A stretch of 64,000 nt of DNA from Platerodrilus igneus (GCA_036346225.1 JARFIW010001488.1:124001-188000); one strand, 5' to 3'. Counted from the stretch's first letter, positions 1 to 9,484 are shown. Translations and numbers: made by a program. The notes: generated by a model not told the origin, from the letters alone.

Positions 1-69
1 TTCCTGCGAGGCGACTGCGTTCTTGCAATCGAGTGCGACCTGAAGCCCCGGAAGGTCCTTGCAGAGTAG
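1..69 (+). CDS. C-terminal end of an Sm-like protein, probably SmD2 (partial)
   Basis: From base 1 the plus frame reads 22 residues and stops with TAG at 67-69. The peptide begins FLRGDCVLAIE. An FLRGD followed by alternating hydrophobic residues is the closing beta strand of Sm/LSm proteins, and FLRGDxV is the form found at the end of SmD2, a core protein of spliceosomal snRNPs. Only the last strand and tail are inside the window, so the Sm1 motif cannot be checked. If correct, the organism keeps spliceosomal components although no intron is visible here. The next gene starts 40 bases downstream on the same strand. Confidence 0.45.
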   Translation, partial: FLRGDCVLAIECDLKPRKVLAE

Positions 70-109
70 TCTCCCAACAAACAAGATCATTTTTTATTTG
101 GGGCTCGCA

Positions 110-1096
110 ATGGAGAGAAAAGATCTTGTACAGAAGCTCCGGGGCATCCAAAACTACGACGAAGAGGAAGCCCAGAGGAGGGGGGCCAAGCCACGGAGAG
201 CAGGGGTGGAAGAGAGGATGCTCTACACAAATCCCTTCGAGCGCCACAGACTTTCCTTCGAGGAGTGTGCCGAGGCACACCGGGAGTACAAGAGGAAGCG
301 GGTTTCGCAAGTTGTGGTGCATGTCTGCGGCGCTCCAATTTGCTTCAGCGTGAAGAACAACTCCACCATCGCAGACGTCATTTCCATCACGCTCTACATC
401 ATAACACAGAGCGTTCTGGACGGAAAAGGCGCTCCAGAGCTCAGGGACCTTGTTGCTCCAATCCTCAGAGGGAAGATAGATGCGTCTGAGTTTGAGGTTG
501 TGGTGAAGGAAGACGAGGAGGAGACTGCTCTGGACCCGAACTGCAACTTGCACTCGTTCCAGGAAAAGGTTTTTCTCCTGCGGCGCATCCAGAGGAAGGT
601 CAGGGTTGTGGACATGGAGAAGAGGAAGACGGAGGTCGTGGAGATACCCGCAGGAATGACTGTTGGCGAGCTGCGCAAGGCTGCAAGCATAGAGACCTCT
701 TGCAAAATACGGGGCGAGGAGGGGGCAGAAATGACAGACGAGGCCGTTCTGGACAGCAGCCAGATCTTCGTCGAGAGGAACATCAGGCAGGAGGACTTCC
801 TTGTTCCAAGCGACTTCCATCGGGAGTATGACGTGCACCAGTACCTGTTCTACTGCATGCGCGTGAGCCGGGTTGTGCGCCTCGAAGGCGACAGGATCGA
901 GATTTTCCGGCGGGCGCGGCGGGAAGAGCCAAAGGAAAAGATCGAGCTCGAGGAAGTGGCCTCTCTCGTGGCTTCTGCCAGAAAAGTGCTAATTAAACAC
1001 AGAAGGGGAAGCTCACTGAAAAACACGGAGATCTTTTTCAAAAGAAAAGAGGAGGCAGAGGAGTTTAAGCGGTACTTTGACATCCTCTCCCCTTAG
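110..1096 (+). CDS. Sin1/Avo1-like TORC2 subunit (CRIM, RBD-like and PH regions)
   Basis: A 328-residue protein starting at the ATG just after a TTTTTATTT box (91-99). Three regions follow the order of Sin1/Avo1, the TORC2 subunit that recruits AGC kinase substrates. Residues about 41-160 resemble the CRIM domain: an NPF opening, then an acidic stretch followed by ALDPNCNLHSF and a hydrophobic strand, matching the DSNEPIHKFGF segment of mammalian Sin1. Residues about 164-225 form a ubiquitin-like, Ras-binding-type segment ending IFVERN (FCLVREN in mammals). Residues about 240-322 form a PH-type fold opening YDVHQYLFYC and RLEGDRIEIF. Overall identity is low, so the call rests on domain order and local motifs. 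A TOR kinase near the other end of the window makes a TORC2 role plausible. Confidence 0.68.
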   Translation: MERKDLVQKLRGIQNYDEEEAQRRGAKPRRAGVEERMLYTNPFERHRLSFEECAEAHREYKRKRVSQVVVHVCGAPICFSVKNNSTIADVISITLYIITQSVLDGKGAPELRDLVAPILRGKIDASEFEVVVKEDEEETALDPNCNLHSFQEKVFLLRRIQRKVRVVDMEKRKTEVVEIPAGMTVGELRKAASIETSCKIRGEEGAEMTDEAVLDSSQIFVERNIRQEDFLVPSDFHREYDVHQYLFYCMRVSRVVRLEGDRIEIFRRARREEPKEKIELEEVASLVASARKVLIKHRRGSSLKNTEIFFKRKEEAEEFKRYFDILSP

Positions 1097-1305
1097 GGAC
1101 AGGCACGCACGGAAAAAACGCAGGGCCCAGGAGAGGGAGCGCTTTCTTGCAGAGAGACGGAAAATAAAAAAGGCTTCCCGCGATTCTGCGCCAGGCTTCG
1201 CATCAACAATCAATTTTATTGGCGAGGAGGCGCCGGGGAATCCAGATTTCCCGTGTTTGGTTTATTTTTTCTATTTATCATTTCTTCTGAAACAACCCCT
1301 GTAAG

Positions 1306-1722
1306 ATGGCAAGAACGAAGCAGACAGCAAGGAAGTCGACGGGAGGGAAGGCCCCCAGGAAGCAGCTGGCGACGAAGGCCGCAAGAAAGACCCCTGCGCC
1401 GGCTGCGGCAGGCAGCGTGAAGAAGCCGCCGCGCTACAGAGCGGTGTCCACAGCCATGAGGGAGATCCGGAGGTACCAGAAGAGCACCGACCTGCTCATA
1501 CGGAAACAGCCCTTCCAGAGGCTGGTGAGGGGCGTGTGCCAGGAGTTCAAGCCCGACTGCAGGTTCCAGGGCAGCGCCCTTGCGTCTCTGCAGGAGGCCA
1601 CCGAGGCGCACATCATCGGCCTTTTTGAGGATGCACACGACTGCGCAATCCACGGAAGGCGGGTCACCGTGATGCCAAGAGACCTTGAGCTCGCCAAGAA
1701 AATCCGCGGAAGGTACCGATGA
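1306..1722 (+). CDS. Histone H3
   Basis: A 138-residue core histone that packages nuclear DNA with H4. The tail opens [19 protein letters not shown], so K4, K9, S10, K14, K18, K23 and K27 are all present. The histone fold contains [23 protein letters not shown] and [16 protein letters not shown]. The segment after K27 is [12 protein letters not shown] instead of the usual SAPATGGVKK. This places a two-residue insertion between K27 and the K36 equivalent and makes residue 28 threonine. A cysteine lies at the usual H3 position in DCAIHG and others are scattered in helix 2. The methylated-lysine sites corresponding to K36 and K79 are retained. The gene is intronless and convergent with the Rab gene downstream. 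Confidence 0.97.
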   Translation: MARTKQTARKSTGGKAPRKQLATKAARKTPAPAAAGSVKKPPRYRAVSTAMREIRRYQKSTDLLIRKQPFQRLVRGVCQEFKPDCRFQGSALASLQEATEAHIIGLFEDAHDCAIHGRRVTVMPRDLELAKKIRGRYR

Positions 1723-1769
1723 TCACAGTAAAGGCAGTCTAAAGGCATTTTTATTTAGCGCTTAGCTGA

Positions 1770-2391
1770 CTACTGGCAGCACATTCCCCTAGACACCGTC
1801 TCGTCTGGGTCTAGGCGCACAGAAGTGCCTGTGCTGCTCCTCTCCTTGTACGTCTCCTTTATTGCGCGCGCAATTTCCCCAAAGGACTCCGAGACCTGCA
1901 CATCTTCCTTTGCAGAAACCTCGTAGTACCCCGGATGGAAACTCGCTCGCTGTCCTGGTAGTTCTTCATGAATGCGTCCACGTCTTCCCTCTGCACGCAC
2001 TCGGGCGCTTGCGCGGCCTCGTCGACCTTGTTCCCCACAACGAGGATCGTTACGGGAGTGTTTGTGTTGTTTTTATTTCGTTCATCCACCCGCGCAGGTC
2101 CCTGAACGTGTCTCTATCTGTAATGTCGAACACAAGCATGATCCCATGCGCATTCCTGTAGTAGCTGCTGGTGATGGTTCTGAACCGCTCCTGCCCGGCC
2201 GTGTCCCAGATCTGCAGCTTTATTGGCACGCCGTCCACATTTACACTTTTCATCTTGAAGTCCACCCCGATTGTGCTGCTGTATGACTCCTTGTACACGC
2301 TGTCTGTGTACCGCAAAAGGAGGCACGTTTTCCCGACCCCGCTGCTCCCAACAACAAGGACTTTGAACAGGTGCGAATACTCGTCGCTCAT
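1770..2391 (-). CDS. YPT1: Rab1/Ypt1-type small GTPase, frame broken twice
   Basis: A Ras-superfamily GTPase acting in ER-to-Golgi vesicle traffic. The first frame (ATG at 2391) carries the P-loop GSSGVGKT, switch I STIGVDF, WDTAGQE and [10 protein letters not shown], a combination typical of Rab1/Ypt1. The sequence then moves to a second frame carrying the guanine-specificity box GNKVD, and to a third carrying the G5 motif EVSAKED and a C-terminus ending GMCCQ. Each change is repaired by one extra base, at the T5 run 2070-2074 (A5 on the coding strand) and at AAA 1939-1941 (TTT on the coding strand). The repaired reading gives [14 protein letters not shown], as expected for Rab1. The terminal CC pair suggests geranylgeranylation, although a single residue after CC is unusual. 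Assembly indels are more likely than a dead gene because all five G motifs survive. Confidence 0.88.
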
Positions 2392-2525
2392 GCCGGGGAG
2401 CAAAGAATTTAAAAGTTAAACGCGGGCAGGCCAGCGCAAAGAAGCCAGCGCAGCGCAGGCCCCAGACGCGTTTCAGGAAGAGAAACAGTGTTTTGGCTTA
2501 TAAAGGCACAGCCCAATAGGCCTGG

Positions 2526-5072
2526 ATGGACGGAGAGAACCTCGCAGCAAAGACACGGGAGGTCTTGATGGCGCACGCAGAAAGGGCGCCCATATCCCTC
2601 TGGGAATACGACTCTCTCGACACGCTGTTTAACACGGTCTTTTCTACTGCGCGAACCATGGGGGCCACGCTCCTGATTGTGCTCATCGGGGTCTTCTCTC
2701 TTGCAATAGTGGTGTTCAGGAAGAGAGGCGTCAGGACCAAGGACACGATCTGCATCTTCATATACATGATTGTTGCGATTTTCCTCCTGGAGACTGCCCA
2801 GAAGGCCATGCGCATCTCCCTGTCTCTATCTGCAGAGTACAGCGACGTGGCACTCTACATCCCAGAGAACGTCTTTTTCCGGTGGAGGGGGCTCTGGGGA
2901 AGCAGCGAGCGCTGCATGGAGGGAATCGACTCGAACCTGGAGCGGAAGATGGACGAGGCCAAAATGGGGAGGCGGGCAGCAGACGCGTACCGCAGCGTGA
3001 TAAGAAGGCGCGCACAGGCGTCGCTGGGGCGTGCCATGGTTGTGGATAGGCACACAGGCGAGGTCTTTGAGCCGGCTGCCGAGGGGAGCCGCAGATGCAC
3101 CCCTGTCTCTGGAAGCAACGTTGGGTCGCTTCTCGAGTACTGCATTGTCAACAGGGGATTCGGGCGCAGGGCAGGCGGGAGGTGCATCGAGATGGAGAAC
3201 AACGACTTCCAGGAGGCAAAGGAAGAGTACACAATGGTGAAGAGGGCAAGCGAGAAGTACGACCGCCTGAGAAGAGACTTTGAAAAGGAGAGGAGAGAGT
3301 ACAGGGACAGCGCAATAGACCTGATGAGCAGCTTCAAGCAGTTCAAGAAGTCGGGAACGCTCATCAGCAGAGAGCTCTACGAAATGAACGCGGCACTCCC
3401 GGAAATAGAGCGGGCAGTTCAGAGCATAGTGAGCAAGTTCGATGCGCTGTTCCAGAGCATTGCGCAGACGCCCCTGCTGCTGATAGATATCTGGCAGGAC
3501 GCGGTGTGCGTGAAAACAGACAGCCGGGTGCTCAACAAGGACCCCCGAGCAGGGAGAGCAGGCAGCCTGGGCCGGGAGGCCTTGGAAGACAGGGAGGGCG
3601 TGGGGGGCACAAGGCCCCTGCGGGCAGACGCAGAGCGAGCTGACCTGGGCAACGTGAGCCGACTGAGTGGCACAGGAGTGAACAGCAGGCGGCTCAGAAT
3701 GGTCAGGGGAGACGGCGTGCGTGTGGACACGGTCGCGCAGGTTGAGAGGAGGAAGTGCTACGATAGCCCTGTCAGCAGGAGCATGGCTGTTTCCGATAGG
3801 AGGACAGGTGCAAGGGAGTCTGGGGATATGGGCCCGGCGCTGCCCGCCACAGGTGCCATCTTGCGAGGCATGCCAGAGCGAGAGAGCGTCAGAGGGCTTC
3901 CCCAACCCCAAGAAGAGCACAGCCACAACGGGGATGCGCTTGACGTCTCAGAACTCTCCCCAAACACACTTCCCCTGCCTAGAACCTCTATGAATATCCT
4001 TTCTCCAGCGAGTGCCTCCCTGAACTCTTTCTTCTCCAGACCCAGTTCGCGCGACTCTTTGCAAGACAGCCTGAGGGACAACGAGAGACTCAGGGATAGG
4101 GACCGCCTGCACACGGCTGAGAAGGCTGCAAACAACCTCTCCTCGAGGGACACGCACTTCGGGGAAAGAGACTTGTTTCCGTTTGGGCGGCCGTCCCTTC
4201 TCGTGCAGAGCAGCCTCAGGCTGTCCTCCAGGAGCAGCTCGGGTGTTGGCACAAGAAGCAGGAAGGAAAGAAAAAACCCCTTCATCCGGTCTGTGTACAG
4301 AACACTCGCAATAGGGCAGTTTGTCCTCTTCTTGGAGGTGGCGCTTCTCTTCGGGCTTGTGTCTTCGCTTGTGTTTGACGCAAAGAAGGTCGCAAACGTC
4401 CTGTACATGGTCATGGTGCTCTTCCTGCTCTTCAGCGCACTCCTCTCTGTTTTCTTGTTCTCGGAGTCCGCAGCCATGTCCACGCTCTGCGAGAAGGGAC
4501 TCGAGTGCTCGAAGCGCTACGGAAGCGAGAGGCCCTTCAAGCTCTTCGACGCGCCCTTTGGGCAGCTGAAGGCGTTTGTGGACAAGTCGGAGGCAGCGCT
4601 TGGGAGGCAGATAAAGCAGCTGATAGAAATAGACCCGCTTCCTGAGATAGAGGAGCTGCAGCTGCACCTCCAGAAGATAGAATTTGTCAAAGACGACTTT
4701 AATGCAATTGTGCAGGGAAACCTCGACAGAGAGTCCATAAACAAGGAGTCTCTCTACAGCTCGATAGACCGGATGAAGCGGAGCCTGGTGGGGCTGCGGA
4801 AGGCAAACAAAAGCATGCGGGGCGAGCGGGCCGTGGAAACGTACAGAGGGCTGGTCGAAATGAAGGTCATGCTCGACAACACAAACAGCAGGTACAAGGA
4901 GCGTGTGCAGAGGAACATGGTCAGGCGAGCCATGGGCGAGAAGGTGCTTCTCGACGACACTACGTGCGAGGGGAAGGAGAGAACGGTCTGCGCACTCCGA
5001 AGAAGCCTCGATACCCTCTTTCTTGGCAGCGCCATCGCATCAGTCGTGCTCATGCTTGCTATTGCGATCTGA
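2526..5072 (+). CDS. Large membrane protein with two paired transmembrane segments and long loops, unknown
   Basis: An intact 848-residue protein I cannot assign to a family. Hydrophobic segments lie at about residues 44-64 and 74-92, then at 592-617 and 622-648, with a last one at 832-848 ending at the C-terminus. Between the second and third lies a loop of about 500 residues, rich in charged residues and with a helical, coiled-coil-like part around 215-300. A second helical loop lies at about 650-830. Residues about 360-570 are Ser/Arg/Asp-rich and probably disordered. Paired helices separating large loops recall the general layout of Prm1-type plasma membrane fusion proteins, but I see no diagnostic motif, so this is only a topology comparison. 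Codon use looks like that of its neighbours. Confidence 0.8.
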   Translation: MDGENLAAKTREVLMAHAERAPISLWEYDSLDTLFNTVFSTARTMGATLLIVLIGVFSLAIVVFRKRGVRTKDTICIFIYMIVAIFLLETAQKAMRISLSLSAEYSDVALYIPENVFFRWRGLWGSSERCMEGIDSNLERKMDEAKMGRRAADAYRSVIRRRAQASLGRAMVVDRHTGEVFEPAAEGSRRCTPVSGSNVGSLLEYCIVNRGFGRRAGGRCIEMENNDFQEAKEEYTMVKRASEKYDRLRRDFEKERREYRDSAIDLMSSFKQFKKSGTLISRELYEMNAALPEIERAVQSIVSKFDALFQSIAQTPLLLIDIWQDAVCVKTDSRVLNKDPRAGRAGSLGREALEDREGVGGTRPLRADAERADLGNVSRLSGTGVNSRRLRMVRGDGVRVDTVAQVERRKCYDSPVSRSMAVSDRRTGARESGDMGPALPATGAILRGMPERESVRGLPQPQEEHSHNGDALDVSELSPNTLPLPRTSMNILSPASASLNSFFSRPSSRDSLQDSLRDNERLRDRDRLHTAEKAANNLSSRDTHFGERDLFPFGRPSLLVQSSLRLSSRSSSGVGTRSRKERKNPFIRSVYRTLAIGQFVLFLEVALLFGLVSSLVFDAKKVANVLYMVMVLFLLFSALLSVFLFSESAAMSTLCEKGLECSKRYGSERPFKLFDAPFGQLKAFVDKSEAALGRQIKQLIEIDPLPEIEELQLHLQKIEFVKDDFNAIVQGNLDRESINKESLYSSIDRMKRSLVGLRKANKSMRGERAVETYRGLVEMKVMLDNTNSRYKERVQRNMVRRAMGEKVLLDDTTCEGKERTVCALRRSLDTLFLGSAIASVVLMLAIAI

Positions 5073-5240
5073 ATGCTCAGTAAAATCTCTGGTTCCAGCG
5101 TGTACGCGCCCTGCGCTTTTTTGCCTGCTGCAGCGGAAAGCCTTTCCGGCTCACGGCGGCCTTGTAAAGCTCTCTCAGCACGCCTGTGTTTCTTGAGCTT
5201 GTTCTGTGTGGGAGTGCAGAGCCGGTACAAAGCCGGCCGG

Positions 5241-5249
5241 AAAAATTTT
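5241..5249 (+). promoter_or_regulatory. A/T box just upstream of the KRI1 start
   Basis: An AAAAATTTT tract lies four bases before the ATG at 5253. The reading frame is open further upstream to 5073, so this box is the reason for choosing the internal ATG. It matches the AAATTT-like signal described just upstream of microsporidian start codons. Confidence 0.55.
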
Positions 5250-5252
5250 GCC

Positions 5253-6591
5253 ATGCCGCAGGAGAGAGCCGGAGACGTGGCGTTTTCCATAGACAAGAAG
5301 GCAGAGAAGAGGTACATGGCCAAGAAGATGGCTGCAGAAATCAGGGAGCTTGAGGAAAAGTACGGAAAGAACGCCGAGGAGGAAGAGAGCGCTACAGAGG
5401 CCTCAGAGAGCAGCGAGGAGACGGAGCAGGAAGAGTCGTACGTCGACGACGAGGAGGAGAACAGAAAGATACAAGAGGTGATTGGGAAGATAAGGAACAG
5501 GGAGCAGGAGATATATGACAAAGACGTTGTGTACTTCAGGGAGGAAAAAGCAGGCGGCAGAGAAGATGGGGAGAAAGAGCAGCCACTTATGCTAAAGAAG
5601 TACCACCGAGAAGGAATTCTTGAGAAGATAAAGGAAATGGAGGCTGGCAGGGGCGAGGAAAGGCGCGAGAGGAAGTACAACTACAACGAGGAGCAGGACA
5701 GCGCTCTCCGGCAGTTCAGGGAAATCGCCGCAGAGGCAAGCAGCGGAGAAATCTTTTTCAGGAAGACAGAAGAGGGCGAGGAAAGAGAGGAGCTGGGCGC
5801 GGAGGACTTTCTCCCGCGCTACGTGCTGGGCGGGCTCTGGAAAAGCGAGAAGAAGTACATCAGAGAAGTTGCGGAAGAGGAGCTCTTAAGCGAGGACAGC
5901 GAGGAGCTCGAGGCAATCGAGGACTTCGAGGTAAGCAGGGGCATTCCGGGGCGGGTGGAGACCACAAAGCAGGCCGAGCAGAAGAGGAAGAGGAAGGAGG
6001 CCAAGAACGAGGAAAGAAGACGGGAAAAGAAGAAGCAGCGGGTCGAGGAAGTCAGGAGGCTGAAGAACCTCAAGAAAGCGCAGTTTAAGGAGAGGGTGGC
6101 TCTCCTCAAGAAGGTCTCTGGGCTGAGCAACAAAAGCTGGGAAGGTGGACCTGATGGGAGCGTTCGATGGCGAGGGGTTTGACCGGATGATGGGCGCTCT
6201 CTTCGACGACGCATACTTTGGCGAGAAGGAAAAGAAGCGGCCCAAGATAGGAGGGTTTACAGAGGAGGCAGAGGAGCTCAGGGCCATCGAAAGGGAGAAG
6301 GAGCGGAAGTCGGAGATCGAGCGGGGAAGGAGGGCCGAGATCGAGAAGCTCCTCTCGGAGATGAAGGACATAAGCAGCGAGTACAGGGGCCTTGGTGCGG
6401 AAACGCGGTTTGATTACGTGGAGATAGAGGGCGTGGACTTTGGGCTGAGCGTGAAAGACATTCTGTGTGCAGACGAAAAGGAGCTGAAGACGAGCTTCCC
6501 TGTCAAGAAGTTTGGGCCGTTCCAGAGCCCTGCCGAGAAAAAGAAGATGCAGCGGCACCTTGCACGGGCCAGGAAGGGCGCAAATAAATAG
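5253..6591 (+). CDS. KRI1: Kri1-type ribosome biogenesis protein, one frame break
   Basis: Kri1 works with Krr1 in the nucleolus on 40S subunit assembly. The first part (5253 to about 6140) is highly charged and contains YNYNEEQDSALRQF, LPRYVLGGLW (compare the LRNYIL-W motif of Kri1) and a basic stretch RRLKNLKKAQFKERV. The second part lies in another frame and holds the conserved C-terminal domain: FDGEGFDRMMGALFDDAYF, then TRFDYVEIEGVDFGLSVKDIL and ADEKEL. Removing one G from GGG at 6139-6141 joins the frames as NKSWKVDLMGAFDG. The stop is embedded in AATAAATAG. The start was chosen because of the adjacent A/T box. Confidence 0.83.
6583..6588 (+). terminator. AATAAA motif abutting the KRI1 stop codon
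   Basis: AATAAA immediately precedes the stop TAG at 6589-6591. If it is the polyadenylation signal, the 3' untranslated region must be very short. The same arrangement recurs in this window. Confidence 0.45.
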
Positions 6592-6636
6592 AGGCCTTAA
6601 GGGGGCATATTTTTAAACTTTTTCTTTTCTGCAGGC

Positions 6637-7914
6637 ATGAAGCGGATTTCCTACTTCTATGACCCCGAGATAGGGAACTACCAGTATGCGCCCGGGCACC
6701 CGATGAAGCCGCACAGAATACGCATGACGCACTCGCTGCTGGTGAACTATGCGCTCTACAGGCACATGAGTGTGTACGCGCCGGTGCCTGCCACGTTTGA
6801 GGACCTTACCAGGTTCCACTCTGACGACTACATCGACTTCCTGCGGCGCGTGAACAAGTCGAATGCAGAGAGCAGGCAGAAGGAGGTGTACAAGTACAAC
6901 GTTGTGGAGGACTGCCCTGTGTTCGACGGGCTCTACGACTACTGCCGGAGCACTGCTGGCGCGTCCCTGCAGGGCGCAGTGCACATCAACGAGGGCGAGT
7001 GCGACATCGCAATAAACTGGTCGGGGGGGCTGCACCACGCAAAGAGGCGCGAAGCCTCAGGGTTCTGCTACGTGAACGACATTGTGCTGGGCATTCTCGA
7101 GCTGCTGCGGTACCACGAGCGCATCATGTACATAGACATTGACATCCACCACGGAGACGGGGTCGAGGAGGCGTTCTACTGCACAGACCGCGTCATGACT
7201 GTCTCTTTCCACAAGCACGGAGAGTTCTTTCCGGGAACAGGCGCGCTCGAGGACATCGGCCTGGACGGGGGCCGGGGCTACAGCATCAATGTGCCCCTGC
7301 GCGACGGGATCGACGACGAGTCGTACATGTCGATCTTCCAGCCAGTCGTGGGCGCAGCCGTCGAGAAGTTCCGTCCAGAGGTGATTGTCCTGCAGTGCGG
7401 GGCGGACTCTCTTGCAGGCGACAGGCTCGGGTGCTTCAATCTGACGCATGTGGGGCATGCCTCGTGCGTCGAGTTTGTGAAGAAGCTGGGGATTCCCATG
7501 CTTGTGCTTGGAGGGGGCGGCTACACGATGGCGAATGTATCGCGGGCGTGGACATACGAGACCGCAGTCCTTGCGGGAGTGCCCATCGCCACCGAGCTTC
7601 CGTACACCGAGTACTTCGACCACTTCCATCCAAACTACACAATCGAGGTGCTGCCCATGAACGCAGAGAACAGAAACACAAAGGAGTACCTCGATGCCCT
7701 GCGAGAGAAAATCGTGGAGCATCTGCGCGAAATAGAGCCGCGGCCCTCTGTGGAGAACAGGAGGATCATGCGCTCCACCCTTGGCAACCTCCTCGAGAAC
7801 GACGAAGACGAGGAGATGTGGCAGAAGCTGAAGGAGCGCAGGATTCTTAGAGAAGAGGAGCACTGCGAAGACTACCGCAGCTACGAGCTGGATGAAGACC
7901 AGGTTAATGTATAG
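6637..7914 (+). CDS. RPD3: Class I histone deacetylase (Rpd3 type)
   Basis: A 425-residue zinc-dependent deacetylase that removes acetyl groups from histone tails in nuclear corepressor complexes. All class I landmarks are present: [17 protein letters not shown] near the N-terminus, the charge-relay histidine pair in [10 protein letters not shown], zinc ligands in [16 protein letters not shown] and in [14 protein letters not shown], and the transition-state tyrosine in LGGGGYT. The foot-pocket loop [13 protein letters not shown] is conserved. The tail after about residue 370 is short and acidic. The gene is intact and intronless and starts after a T-rich tract. Its targets include the H3 encoded 5 kb upstream. 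Confidence 0.97.
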   Translation: MKRISYFYDPEIGNYQYAPGHPMKPHRIRMTHSLLVNYALYRHMSVYAPVPATFEDLTRFHSDDYIDFLRRVNKSNAESRQKEVYKYNVVEDCPVFDGLYDYCRSTAGASLQGAVHINEGECDIAINWSGGLHHAKRREASGFCYVNDIVLGILELLRYHERIMYIDIDIHHGDGVEEAFYCTDRVMTVSFHKHGEFFPGTGALEDIGLDGGRGYSINVPLRDGIDDESYMSIFQPVVGAAVEKFRPEVIVLQCGADSLAGDRLGCFNLTHVGHASCVEFVKKLGIPMLVLGGGGYTMANVSRAWTYETAVLAGVPIATELPYTEYFDHFHPNYTIEVLPMNAENRNTKEYLDALREKIVEHLREIEPRPSVENRRIMRSTLGNLLENDEDEEMWQKLKERRILREEEHCEDYRSYELDEDQVNV

Positions 7915-8128
7915 GGCTTTGTCTCGGCTGCAAATAAACTACAGCGGCAAGCATTTTCTGGCGCCCTTTTCTCTGCCAAGCCTGTTTTGCGCGCCCCCTA
8001 GCCCTGCTGGGCCGCTTGCGTCGATCCTATGCCCGAGTTTATAGCCACATTAATGAAAGCCCTTTGGCAAGCCGCCCCGCGTTGATTCGTTGCTGATTTA
8101 TTTGTTCTTCCTTCCGGCTGTCTTCTGC
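7915..8128. other. Intergenic region between convergent genes, nothing recognised
   Basis: A 214-base gap between the HDAC and PSF1 stop codons. It contains an AATAAA 21 bases past the HDAC stop and a T-rich stretch before the PSF1 end. I see no tRNA-like fold, repeat or conserved reading frame. Confidence 0.5.
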
Positions 8129-8665
8129 TCACAGAACAAGGATCTTTCCTTCCTCCACAAGCAAGTCTACGCCGCGGATGTTTGCAATGTAGAACCTGCC
8201 CTTCTTCAGGTCCAGAAGCTCGCCGTCAACCACCGTCCTGCCCACATCCTCCAGAACATAGAGCCCGCCGTACTCCGCCTCTGGAGCGCTCGCCCCTCCT
8301 TCTTGATACACTCCATACCGCTTGTTTAGGTCAACGTACTTTCTGTGGAAGGCCTTCTCTCCCGGCGCAAGGAGGTCTTCGCTCTCCAGATAGAAGTTGT
8401 TTTTTATCTTCTCGAGCCTGACCAGGAGATACTCCTTGAGGACCCACTCGGCGCGCTCTATCTCCACAGAGCACATGTGCACCACAGCCCGGCCTCCCTC
8501 GTCGAGAGGCTCATCTCCCTCCAGCCTGCTTCTTGCTTCCCGCTGCAGCGCAAGGAGATATGTCGCCCCTTCAAACACCTCCTTGTTGTACCTGAGGAGG
8601 CTGCGCGTGTTTTTCTCGCTGAGATATGCGCAGATGGCGCGTTCCATTATGAAGCGCGGCCCCAT
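8129..8665 (-). CDS. PSF1: GINS complex subunit Psf1
   Basis: A 178-residue protein resembling Psf1, one of four GINS subunits that bind Cdc45-MCM to form the replicative helicase. The N-terminal helix contains RYNKEVFEGATYLL, corresponding to the YNEDxVRxV motif of Psf1. The middle holds the helical core, VEIERAEWVLKEYLLVRLEKI, shared by GINS subunits. The C-terminal B-type subdomain reads VLEDVGRTVVDGELLDLKKG and ends VEEGKILVL, matching the VLxDxGE...G...L..GxL pattern of Psf1. Sld5 is the main alternative because the helical core is similar. The ATG at 8665 follows TATTTTCG; a second ATG lies six codons later. Confidence 0.68.
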   Translation of the reverse strand: MGPRFIMERAICAYLSEKNTRSLLRYNKEVFEGATYLLALQREARSRLEGDEPLDEGGRAVVHMCSVEIERAEWVLKEYLLVRLEKIKNNFYLESEDLLAPGEKAFHRKYVDLNKRYGVYQEGGASAPEAEYGGLYVLEDVGRTVVDGELLDLKKGRFYIANIRGVDLLVEEGKILVL

Positions 8666-8692
8666 CGAAAATAAAGCGAAAATAATTCTCGT

Positions 8693-9484
8693 TTATTCCA
8701 CGCCGTCCACGATCTCGTAGAGCGGGTTGATTGGCTTTTTGCACAGGGGACAAACGTCGTCTATGCTGAACCACTCGTCTATGCACAGCATGTGGAAGTG
8801 GTGGTGACAGGGGAGGATCCGGATTTTCTCCTGGGCCGTGTATGAACACAGACAGATAATACAGTTGGCGTCGTCCTCCTTGATCTTTCCCCCAGGCACG
8901 TACTCGTCCACAGGCATTTTTGGCTTGACATATGTTATCAGCAGAAGGAGCACAAGCACAGAAATCAGCGGGGTGACAAGCACAACGAACCCGTATATGA
9001 CCCACATCTTTGTGGCGTAGTAGAGCAGCGGAGACTCGCCCTTCGCGCCTGCGTACTCCTGCACCCACTTGAACCCAATGAAGTACCAGAAGAGCGTGAA
9101 GAGGTCGAGGAGGTTGTTGAAGAGCGTGGACTCTGCGCTCTGGGCAAAGTCAAGCGGCCTTCCGTGAACGAGGTATCCCATGTGCTTGAAGAAGAAGGTC
9201 ACTCCCTGCAGGAGCACGAAGACCGTGTACACCGCAAGAAACAGCTTGAACGGGCCCTGCACCAGGTCGTTCTTTGTGATGTAGAGCACGGCAAGATTAA
9301 AGAGGATCTGGAAGGCCTTGAAGCCAAGCGAAAGGTACGAGAGCAGCCGCACACACGAGCTCTTCGTCACGGTCTCCATGAACCTCCTGATCCTGTGCGT
9401 TCTGAAGTCGGGCGTTCCTCCTGGGGTCTCTATTGTGTACATCACGGGCGCTCTTTCCTGTGTTTCTGGTGTGTTCTGCGCCAT
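8693..9484 (-). CDS. Multi-spanning membrane RING-H2 protein, probable E3 ubiquitin ligase
   Basis: A 263-residue protein with about four hydrophobic helices (around residues 45-70, 80-100, 120-140 and 160-190) followed by a C-terminal RING-H2 finger. The finger reads CIICLCSYT, then LPCHHHFHMLCIDEW, then CPLC, giving the full Cys/His ligand set and the tryptophan that contacts E2 enzymes. Membrane RING-H2 ligases act in ER or Golgi quality control and endosomal sorting; which applies here is not visible. Its start lies about 105 bases from the divergent NOP7 start, so the two genes may share a promoter region. Confidence 0.87.
   Translation of the reverse strand: MAQNTPETQERAPVMYTIETPGGTPDFRTHRIRRFMETVTKSSCVRLLSYLSLGFKAFQILFNLAVLYITKNDLVQGPFKLFLAVYTVFVLLQGVTFFFKHMGYLVHGRPLDFAQSAESTLFNNLLDLFTLFWYFIGFKWVQEYAGAKGESPLLYYATKMWVIYGFVVLVTPLISVLVLLLLITYVKPKMPVDEYVPGGKIKEDDANCIICLCSYTAQEKIRILPCHHHFHMLCIDEWFSIDDVCPLCKKPINPLYEIVDGVE

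Noticed and set aside
1097..1305. 75-codon frame between the Sin1-like gene and histone H3
   Set aside because: It has no pattern, overlaps the upstream region of H3 and lacks an A/T box at its start; treated as intergenic.
1770..1790. Unusual CCQ end of the Rab protein as a new prenylation motif
   Set aside because: The gene already has two frame breaks, so a further indel at the tail could easily alter the last codons; not strong enough to claim.
2826..3926. Long minus-strand open frame of 366 codons inside the large membrane protein gene
   Set aside because: It lies antisense to an intact frame with clear membrane helices, has no pattern of its own and no A/T box. G+C-rich codons keep antisense frames open.
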